In this document: piece after piece, positions 1-6,400 of the stretch
Numbering within the stretch: the stretch's first letter is position 1
Layout of the letters: the number at the start of each line of letters is the position of its first letter
Origin: a bacterium
Lineage (GTDB): Bacteria > Bacillota_A > Clostridia > Lachnospirales > Lachnospiraceae
Direction: 5' to 3'
Length of the DNA: 7,221 bases
Assembly: GCA_004562915.1 (NCBI GenBank)
Contig: SFQZ01000111.1
Location: 1-7,221, forward strand
Made by a program: the position numbers and the translations under genes
The notes under the pieces: generated by a model
Seen by the model: only the letters and a program-made list of their open reading frames with translations
Told to the model about the DNA's origin: nothing
Databases searched by the model: none

Positions 1-1
1 G

Positions 2-22
2 GCGTACGCTGCCGAAAACTAA
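2..22 (+). CDS. Possible 3' end of an upstream gene (partial)
   Basis: Reading from base 2 gives AYAAEN followed by a TAA stop at 20-22. The other two + strand frames stay open past the terminator at 48-77, so this is the only frame in which a coding sequence could end before it. Six codons are too few to identify a product. The upstream unit could equally be an RNA gene, so the call rests mainly on the position of the terminator. Confidence 0.22.
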   Translation, partial: AYAAEN

Positions 23-47
23 CATATCTGCAATTTTCAAGGTTCCC

Positions 48-77
48 ATGGAGCCATTTTTTTCAGCTCCATTTTTT
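48..77 (+). terminator. Rho-independent terminator of the unit entering from the left
   Basis: ATGGAGC at 48-54 pairs perfectly with GCTCCAT at 66-72 around an 11-base loop, and a run of six T (72-77) follows on the + strand. There is no T-run on the other side, so it should act only on rightward transcription. A short open frame starting at the ATG at 48 runs through this hairpin and is not a gene. Confidence 0.65.
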
Positions 78-210
78 CATAGGCTACTTTACACTACCGA
101 GAATGTTTTCCAATTGGAACAGCTTTATCATATAAAAATATGTCAGAGGATTCTATCAATGCATGGTAAAATATGTGTAATAAAAAAGAAAATTAGTTTC
201 CGCCGGCATA

Positions 211-263
211 AAAAAAGAGTTTCTGATAACATCTGAAAAATCAGCTGTCCGAAACTCTTTTTT
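211..263. terminator. Bidirectional terminator downstream of the PAQR gene
   Basis: A 13-base perfect inverted repeat, AAAAAAGAGTTTC (211-223) and GAAACTCTTTTTT (251-263), puts an A/T tract at each end and so gives a U-tract on either transcript. The loop holds a smaller stem, CTGA (233-236) with TCAG (241-244) closing an AAAA loop. It lies 37 bases past the stop of the leftward PAQR gene, for which it is the obvious terminator. It would also stop rightward read-through from the left edge. Confidence 0.8.
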
Positions 264-299
264 CGTATAGGAAAGTTGTTGCTTCGTGTTTAAAACTTT

Positions 300-947
300 T
301 TATGCCAACAGGAACATGGTAACAAAATGGCAGGCACTTCCGCCCATTACAAACAGATGAAATATCTCATGAGAACCAAAGTTTTTGTGTCTGGAATCAA
401 ACAGAGGAACTTTCAGTGCATAAATGATACCACCGATCGTGTAAATGATTCCTCCGGCAAGCAGCCACCCGAAGGCCGGTTTGGACAGAGCGTGGAAAAT
501 CTGGGAAAATGCCAGAACACACAGCCAGCCCATTCCAATATAGATAACAGAAGAAAACCATTTGGGGCAGTTGATCCAGAGCGCTTTGATCAAAATTCCT
601 ACTAACGCAACCGCCCATACCAGCCCACAGAGATACTTACCAGTCTTTCCCTGAAGAGCAATCAGGCATACCGGAGTATAACTTCCGGCAATCAGTATGA
701 AAATCATCATGTGATCTACTTTTCTAAGTTTTCGATTCACATTTTCATTGATATCCAGAGAGTGATAAACGGTACTTGCCATATAAAGAAGCACCATACT
801 GAGAATAAATATGGACAGTGCGATCAGATGCAGTGTATCCGGTTCTCTTGCGGCTTTGAGAAGCAGCGGTGCGGCAGCCAGTATGACCAGTACCATACCA
901 ATAAAATGAGTAATTGCACTTCCAGGGTCTTTCAGTTTAAACTTCAT
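300..947 (-). CDS. trhA: PAQR / hemolysin III family membrane protein (TrhA-like)
   Basis: The 215-residue product is very hydrophobic, with about seven membrane segments, the size and topology of bacterial hemolysin III (YqfA/TrhA) proteins of the PAQR superfamily. Visible family motifs are T13-H14-F-I-G near the N-terminus, S58-x3-H62 (STVYH), D78-H79 after a basic loop, GSYTP at 88-92, and H193-x3-H197 followed by GSACHF near the C-terminus. In PAQR proteins the S/H, D and HxxxH positions form a zinc site inside the membrane bundle, and all are present here. The family is linked to membrane fluidity and lipid homeostasis; true haemolytic activity is doubtful for most members. I chose the ATG at 947 because GGGAG (956-960) lies 8 bases upstream. 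The ATG at 962 has no comparable site and would add only MGDVI. The gene is monocistronic, with its own promoter and terminator. Confidence 0.9.
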   Translation of the reverse strand: MKFKLKDPGSAITHFIGMVLVILAAAPLLLKAAREPDTLHLIALSIFILSMVLLYMASTVYHSLDINENVNRKLRKVDHMMIFILIAGSYTPVCLIALQGKTGKYLCGLVWAVALVGILIKALWINCPKWFSSVIYIGMGWLCVLAFSQIFHALSKPAFGWLLAGGIIYTIGGIIYALKVPLFDSRHKNFGSHEIFHLFVMGGSACHFVTMFLLA

Positions 948-955
948 AATAACAT

Positions 956-960
956 CTCCC
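956..960 (-). promoter_or_regulatory. Ribosome binding site deciding the PAQR start
   Basis: On the minus strand GGGAG sits 8 bases before the ATG at 947. The in-frame upstream ATG at 962 overlaps this site, so translation should begin at MKFKLKD. Confidence 0.7.
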
Positions 961-991
961 ATCTCAACATAAATCTGACAAAATACAACAA

Positions 992-1008
992 GTAGTTTTT
1001 AAAACTAC
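992..1008. promoter_or_regulatory. Candidate repressor operator at the PAQR gene start site
   Basis: GTAGTTTT (992-999) and AAAACTAC (1001-1008) form a perfect 8-base inverted repeat around one central base. Its near edge is 11 bases downstream of the -10 hexamer, so it covers or closely follows the predicted transcription start. Symmetry and place suit a dimeric helix-turn-helix repressor. The half-site loosely resembles MarR-type lipid regulators such as FabT, but I cannot name the regulator from sequence alone. Confidence 0.45.
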
Positions 1009-1019
1009 GTGATGAATAT

Positions 1020-1048
1020 ATCATAAACGCATCATGAGAAAAATGCAA
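1020..1048 (-). promoter_or_regulatory. Sigma-A promoter of the PAQR gene
   Basis: On the minus strand the -35 is TTGCAT (1043-1048) and the -10 is TATGAT (1020-1025), separated by 17 bases. Transcription should begin near 1012, giving a leader of about 65 bases. Confidence 0.65.
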
Positions 1049-1083
1049 GGGTTTTTTACAAAAAAATTTAATGAGGAAAGTAT

Positions 1084-1147
1084 AAAAAAACCACCCCGCA
1101 CGGATATGTCCTTGTTGATTTGCAAGGTTATATTCGAGAAAGGGTGG
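1084..1147 (-). terminator. Terminator of the S1-domain gene, with a nested stem
   Basis: On the minus strand CCACCC (1142-1147) pairs with GGGTGG (1091-1096) and is followed by seven T (1084-1090). Inside the 45-base loop a second stem, CCTTG (1123-1127) with CAAGG (1110-1114), closes an 8-base loop. The hairpin begins 39 bases past the S1-domain stop. The long branched loop is unusual for a simple terminator. Confidence 0.7.
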
Positions 1148-1186
1148 CTATTCTATGTATTAATATTTTTAATCCTTAATTTTTTA

Positions 1187-2125
1187 TTAGTTTAATTTGA
1201 TATTCGCAAACAGTGATCCTAATGTGGTAGTAGCTTCCTCTGTTTTCGGAAGTTCAAAGGTCTCTTCCACAATTTCTTCGGCAGCTACATCCTGCAGTGC
1301 TTTCATACTGAGACTCAGCTTACCATCTTTTACTGCAATCACTTTTACTTTTACTTTATCTCCCACAGCCAGCACTGCAGAAGGATGTTTGATGCGTTTT
1401 TCGCTGATCTGAGAGATGTGAACCAACCCGGACAGACCGTTGCCCAGATTGACAAATGCGCCGTAAGGCTGCAGGCTCTCTACCGTACCTTCGGTCACAA
1501 GACCTACTTCCACGTTGGAAATCTTGGCTTTTCTTTCTTTTTCAGCCTTTTCTCTCAGAATTTCCCGTGCGGAGAGGATCAGACGATTATTTTCTTCCTC
1601 TACATCAAAAACCTGTACCTGAATATTTTTGTTCAGGTATTCATTCAGATCTTCTACATAATTCAGGGCGAGCTTGGAAGCAGGGATAAATCCGCGGATT
1701 CCTTCCACATAAGCGATAACACCGGCATTTACAATACCCTTTACTGTTACGTCAAGAATCGTTTTTTCTTCTTTCAGCTGACACAGCTTATCCCAGGCAA
1801 GAATATCATTTGCTTCTACTCTGGACAGAAGAATACATCCTCTTTTATTATCGCGGCCGATAACAGTTGCAGATACCTCATCGCCTACATGAACTGCCTC
1901 TTTTACCATGAAATCCGGCTCACGGCTGTAATCACTGACTTTAATGATACCTTCGGTGTAATACTTAAGATCAAGTGTGATTTCTTCCTCATCCACAGCG
2001 ATAACCGTACCTGTGATCATATCACCTTCTTCTATTTTCTTAAAAGAAGCTTCCAGCTCCTGTTCAAAATCGGCCATAGAGGATTTCTCTTCTGTAACCG
2101 GTGTGGTGTTCATTTCTTCTGACAT
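1187..2125 (-). CDS. Three-domain S1 RNA-binding protein (ribosomal protein S1-like)
   Basis: The 312-residue product carries three S1 (OB-fold) RNA-binding domains at about 34-103, 122-188 and 206-275. The third is the most canonical, with G213-T-V, YGAFV at 221-225 and GLVHISQIS at 233-241. The second keeps GxRGFIPASKL, and the first is more diverged. A charged helical linker (188-203) precedes domain three, and the tail ends LGSLFANIKLN, a style common in clostridial S1-like proteins. It is annotated as 30S ribosomal protein S1 or S1 RNA-binding protein in relatives; it is shorter than the six-domain Escherichia coli protein, so a translation or RNA-metabolism role is likely but not specified. 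I start it at the ATG at 2125: AGGA (2135-2138) lies 9 bases upstream, and the promoter's -10 lies inside the longer open frame that begins at 2236. The ATG at 2134 abuts the same site and is too close. The gene appears to be monocistronic. Confidence 0.88.
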   Translation of the reverse strand: MSEEMNTTPVTEEKSSMADFEQELEASFKKIEEGDMITGTVIAVDEEEITLDLKYYTEGIIKVSDYSREPDFMVKEAVHVGDEVSATVIGRDNKRGCILLSRVEANDILAWDKLCQLKEEKTILDVTVKGIVNAGVIAYVEGIRGFIPASKLALNYVEDLNEYLNKNIQVQVFDVEEENNRLILSAREILREKAEKERKAKISNVEVGLVTEGTVESLQPYGAFVNLGNGLSGLVHISQISEKRIKHPSAVLAVGDKVKVKVIAVKDGKLSLSMKALQDVAAEEIVEETFELPKTEEATTTLGSLFANIKLN

Positions 2126-2134
2126 ATTGTTCAT

Positions 2135-2142
2135 TCCTTTCC
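2135..2142 (-). promoter_or_regulatory. Ribosome binding site deciding the S1-like start
   Basis: GGAAAGGA on the minus strand, ending 9 bases before the ATG at 2125, selects MSEEMNTT as the N-terminus rather than the in-frame ATG at 2134, which directly follows it. Confidence 0.65.
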
Positions 2143-2161
2143 GATGTTCATTTTGATGTTG

Positions 2162-2191
2162 ATTATAACACAAAAATGATGTTGGGGTCAA
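2162..2191 (-). promoter_or_regulatory. Extended -10 promoter of the S1-like gene
   Basis: On the minus strand TATAAT (2162-2167) is preceded by TG one base away (extended -10), and TTGACC (2186-2191) is the -35 with an 18-base spacer. This is a near-consensus sigma-A promoter. The start near 2155 gives a leader of about 30 bases, in keeping with a highly expressed gene. A 12-base palindrome, CAAAAGCTTTTG (2189-2200), overlaps the -35. Confidence 0.75.
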
Positions 2192-2322
2192 AAGCTTTTG
2201 AACTTCATCAGTTTCCTTCACCCAGAACAAGGTCATTCGGTACCATACTTGTCTTTTACTTCCATCTTCCCGCGTTGTCTGTTGAAATATGCTGTTAAAA
2301 CGCAGAATACGTTGGTGTTGGT

Positions 2323-2351
2323 CTGACGGATTTTATCGTTTTTCTTATATC
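2323..2351 (+). promoter_or_regulatory. Possible promoter of the wall-protein operon
   Basis: CTGACG (2323-2328) and TATATC (2346-2351) match four of six bases each at the -35 and -10, with a 17-base spacer. A second -10-like TATATG follows at 2352-2357. No better pair was seen between 2240 and 2394. Transcription would start near 2358, giving a leader of about 37 bases. Confidence 0.35.
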
Positions 2352-2394
2352 TATATGTCAAAATAGAAGAAAAACCAGAAGAAGGAGGAAAGGA

Positions 2395-3390
2395 ATGAAA
2401 CTACAGCAAAAACACAGAAAGATTATGGGGGTCGTTGTGCTATCCGCAGCTTTGACATTGGGGGTTATCTGTATGGATTTCATCGCCCCAATGAGCGTTC
2501 AGGTCTGGGCTGACACGACAATTGCAGGTTCGTGGATCCAGGCATCGGATGGACGATGGTGGTACAGACACGCTGATGGGAGCTACACGAAGAGTAACTG
2601 GGAATTTATCAATGGATACTGGTACTACTTTGATGCATCCGGATGGATGGTAACAGGTTGGTGCAAAATTAGTGAAAAGTGGTATTATCTGAGCCCTGCC
2701 GGAAAATCTCCTTATATCGAAGGTCAGCGTGTGACAGGATGGTTAAACGATGGTGGACGATGGTATTATCTGAATCCAACAGCAACCGGTACGTATCAGG
2801 AAGGTGAGATGCTGGTGGGGTGGCAGAAGATTAAAGGAACATGGTATTACCTGAATCCCACAGCAAACACCACCTATAAGGAAGGTCAGATGGTTACCGG
2901 ATGGCTGACACTGAACGGAAAGAAATACTATCTGGCATCGGATGGAGCGATGCTTACAGGAGTAGTCATCATGGATGGGATAAAGTATACCTTTGCATCA
3001 TCCGGGGAGTTACAGTCACAGGAAACAATGAATTCGGCAACCGGTGGAGATCTGATTGCAAAAAAAGCATTAGAATCTATCACAACACCTTATGTGTGGG
3101 GCGGAAAAAGTCTTAGTACCGGATGTGATAATGACGGATTTGTTTATGCAGTTATGGCCGCATGCAATAAAAGTGTTCCGGAAACCATGGAACAACAACA
3201 GTCTGTAGGGATTTCGGTTCAGAGGACAGAATTGGAAGCAGGAGATATTGTTTTTTATGAGGGGGATAGGAAAATGGTCGCCATCTATCTGGGTCAGAAC
3301 CGGGTCATCTATGCAGCAAGTCCAAGATGGGGCGTCAGGATTACGACACTTGACCATCCGGGAAAACCATATGCATACCGGAGGGTATAA
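2395..3390 (+). CDS. Secreted choline-binding-type repeat protein with degenerate NlpC/P60 domain
   Basis: This 331-residue protein begins with a basic, hydrophobic signal peptide (about 1-40, likely cut after VWA). Residues 46-206 are aromatic wall-binding repeats of the CW_binding/choline-binding type (WYYF, WYYL, VTGW motifs), which in related proteins bind choline or other wall polymers. Residues 219-331 follow the NlpC/P60 fold: YVWGG at 233-237, a GxDxxGFV helix at 243-250, an ELEAGDIVFY strand at 279-288, an AIYLG strand at 296-300, and ASPRWGVRI at 308-316. NlpC/P60 enzymes use Cys-His-His to cut cell-wall peptides, but here the expected positions read N246, M294 and Y306, so I infer a non-catalytic domain. 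GGAGG at 2384-2388, six bases before the ATG, supports the start. It is followed after 30 bases by the RHS-type gene, probably as one operon. A targeting or peptide-binding role is plausible; hydrolase activity is not supported. Confidence 0.87.
   Translation: MKLQQKHRKIMGVVVLSAALTLGVICMDFIAPMSVQVWADTTIAGSWIQASDGRWWYRHADGSYTKSNWEFINGYWYYFDASGWMVTGWCKISEKWYYLSPAGKSPYIEGQRVTGWLNDGGRWYYLNPTATGTYQEGEMLVGWQKIKGTWYYLNPTANTTYKEGQMVTGWLTLNGKKYYLASDGAMLTGVVIMDGIKYTFASSGELQSQETMNSATGGDLIAKKALESITTPYVWGGKSLSTGCDNDGFVYAVMAACNKSVPETMEQQQSVGISVQRTELEAGDIVFYEGDRKMVAIYLGQNRVIYAASPRWGVRITTLDHPGKPYAYRRV
2680..2922 (+). repeat. Three tandem 81-base units in the wall-binding region
   Basis: Residues 96-122, 123-149 and 150-176 are three consecutive 27-residue units of the form WYYL-(N/S)P-x(6)-Y-x-EG-x(3)-(V/T)GW-x(6). 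Units two and three are the most alike, also at DNA level. Shorter, more diverged repeats flank them on both sides (46-95 and 177-206). Such tandem units in choline-binding proteins expand and contract by recombination. Confidence 0.75.
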
Positions 3391-3420
3391 CAGGGAGAAG
3401 GAAAATAGAAAGGGAAACGT

Positions 3421-6400
3421 ATGAAAAAAGTAAATCATAGATGGATGCGCATCTGCAGCATGCTGTTGGTGCTAACTCTTTTGGGAAATGACTGTATAGG
3501 CAGTACAGGGATCGTATTTGGGGCGCAATTGGACCAGGGTATAGAGGATTCACTGATTGATGGCGAGAGTGTTGATGACAATAATGTGGGAGATAATGGA
3601 GGAGAATCCGGTGAGGGTGAGAGGACAGAAGATCCGGATATGGAATCTTCCGATGATACAGGTCTGACTGATAATCCTGATGATACGGATATACCGGAAG
3701 CCCCTTTAGATAACAACACGGAAGACACGGTACAGGATGCTGAAACAGAAGACACGGTTGATGAAGAGATATCAGAATTTTTGCTGGATGATGAAGAACA
3801 GACGGTACTCATTGCAGAAGAGGATATTTCCCAGAGAAGTTCCAATATCAAGCACTTTAAGAAACGTGACAATACATTTATTGCAGCAGTATATCCGGAT
3901 CCGGTGCATTATCAGGAAAATGGGGAATGGAGAGAGATCGATAACCGTCTCGTGGATGCTGGGGAGGAAGATAATACTCCCTTTTGGGGCAATCAGGCAA
4001 ATCAGCTGAATGTTAAGTTCGCAAAAAAATCCAATGGAAAAAAACTGGTGAAATTAAAATTGGATGACTTCCAGATCAGCTGGGGACTCAAGGATGCACA
4101 GAAAGTAGATGCAGTACAGAAAGATACCGTATCGGAAAGGCTTGAGCCGGGTACCGAGCATCATGATATACCTTCAAAGAAAGAATCAGAGGAAATGGAA
4201 AGCACAGAACCACAGGACTCTGAAGGGGAGGAAAGCGATTTAATGGAGCCGGCGTCCCTGCTGACGGAAAACCCGGAGGCAGCTCAATCGGGGCTTTCAC
4301 TGGAAAATGCGGAAAAGGAATATGGGGCAAAGATTCAAAACCTTCCGGAAAATAATACGACGGAAGGGATCCTTCCGGAAGAACGTGAAGGCTGGAACAC
4401 TACCCATGACCCCGGTGAGGAGACTATGGATGCCTCTTATTTTTCCTCAGCAGAAGAATATAACCGGGAAATGATGGCAGTCGAAAACCTGTATTCGGAT
4501 GTGGTATATGGGGATATCCTCCCAGGCGTAGATCTGGAATATATCCTGGAATCCCAGCGTGTAAAAGAAAATATCATAATAAAAGATTCGAATGCTTCCA
4601 ATCGTTTTATTTTCCAATATCAGGCACAGGGTATGGAGCCGGTACAGGATGGAAATAGAGTTTTATTTCAGGACGGGAAAGGAAAAACAATTTTTGAGAT
4701 TGATGCACCGTTTGTCTATGATGCGGATGGCGAATTTTCCGCTGATGTATCGGTAGAATTGAAAAAGGGAAATGGAAAAAAATGTGAGATCACGGTTACT
4801 GTGGATGAAGCATGGCTGAGCGAAGAGGGGAGGACATTCCCTGTAGTCGTAGATCCGGCTATAAGAACCGATCAGGATGCGACCTCTATTCAGGATACCT
4901 ATGTATTGTCTACAAGCCCCAATACCAATTTTTATAACCGTTCGGTCCTGAAGACAGGTATTGACAGTTCCGGCGGTGTGGCCAGAAGTTTTATGCGTTT
5001 TACGCTGCCGAACCTGAAAACAGGAGATATGGTTGTCGATGCAAAACTCTATCTATACTGCTATTCTTCCGGTAATGCCCAGCGTACAGTTATGGCTCAT
5101 GGGATAAATGATCCGACCTGGACATCGACCGGCGTTACCTGGATGACGATGCCGGATACGGACGATACAGCAGAAGACTACGCTGTGTTTACTACTGAAA
5201 TTGGAAAGTGCATTACATTCGATATCACTACTCTGGCCCAGGAATGGCTTCGGGAAGGAGAATGCAGCGGTATCATGATAAAGGCTTCCAGGGAAGATGG
5301 AGATTATACGGAATACGTCTCTTCCGACTATTCGTCTTCCGCAAAAGAATGCCGCCCCAGTGTGATTTTCGGTTATATCAATAACAGTGGTCTGGAAGAT
5401 TATTGGACATACCATGAACAAAACATTGGCCGTGCAGGAACCGGTTATGTGAACGATTATAACGGTAATATGATACTGGTTCATGATACGGTATCCACCA
5501 CCGGCAACCTGATGCCGATATCCCTTACCCATGTGTATAATACCAACGACCAGGGAACGAATATGGGTTATGGGAACGGATGGAGGCTTAATTACCATCA
5601 AACCATAAAGGAACAGACGATAACCGGTGTGAAATATTACATCTATACGGATGAAGACGGCACGCAGCATTATTTTTATTATGATGATGAAAAAAAAGAA
5701 TGGTTGGATGAGAGTGGGCTCGATCTGAAGCTTTCAATAACAACAGGAGCAGCCTATGCCTATACAGTCACTGACAAATCGGATAACAAGTTATTATTTA
5801 ATTCAGGGGGCAATCTGGTACGTATTGAGGATCAGAACGGGAATGCTTTGACAATCACATACACTTCCGGAAAGATATCGAGTATCCATGATGGGGCAGG
5901 ACGTACTGTAACACTTTCTTATAACAGCAGCGGGCTTCTGAGTACGGTGGAAGATCCCTATCAAAAAACAAAGACTTTTACTTATCAGGGAAGTCAGCTG
6001 ACCCAGATCACAGATACGGATGGAGAAGTAATCAGTTATATATATAATGGAAACGGAATGCTGGAAACCGTCCAGAATATTGATGGATACAACATCCACT
6101 ATACATATTCGGAAGTTACACCCCATCGGGTAGAACAGGTGGAAGAAAATTCCGGCGGTACGGCTGGACAGATGTTTTCGATTGACAGGTGGAGCAACCA
6201 TACGACGTTTACAGACAGAGAAGGGCGGAAAGAGATTTACCTGTTCAATCCTACCGGAAACACAGTCTCTGTTATAAATGACAAAGGGCAGGCGCAGAGT
6301 TCCAGGTATCTGACAGGAGGAAGCAATTCCAACAAAATATCAAAAGTTTCAAAGCTTCAGACGACTGCAGTGAACCTTCTGCAGAATTCCTATCTGGAAT

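Noticed and set aside
2..22. tmRNA tag-like reading at the left edge (AYAAEN stop)
   Set aside because: The residues do not match the usual tag ending in YALAA or similar, and the expected tRNA-like 3' end does not follow.
48..236. 62-codon + strand open frame starting at the ATG at 48
   Set aside because: It begins inside a terminator hairpin and ends inside another, has no ribosome site, and its translation shows no domain or membrane pattern.
1106..1195. 29-residue hydrophobic open frame on the + strand opposite the S1-gene terminator
   Set aside because: No Shine-Dalgarno site or promoter is visible, and A/T-rich sequence easily produces hydrophobic codons. I kept it only as a side note in a finding.
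1385..2122. Long + strand open frame opposite the S1-like gene
   Set aside because: It is the antisense shadow of a well-supported gene, with no start signals and a Phe/Ile-rich, unpatterned product.
2126..2236. N-terminal extension of the S1-like protein to the ATG at 2236
   Set aside because: The promoter's -10 box falls inside the extension, and the real ribosome site is just upstream of 2125.
5053..5670. 205-codon - strand open frame within the large surface-protein gene
   Set aside because: The + strand reading here has clear DNRLRE and DUF6531-like motifs; the antisense product is patternless and lacks a ribosome site.
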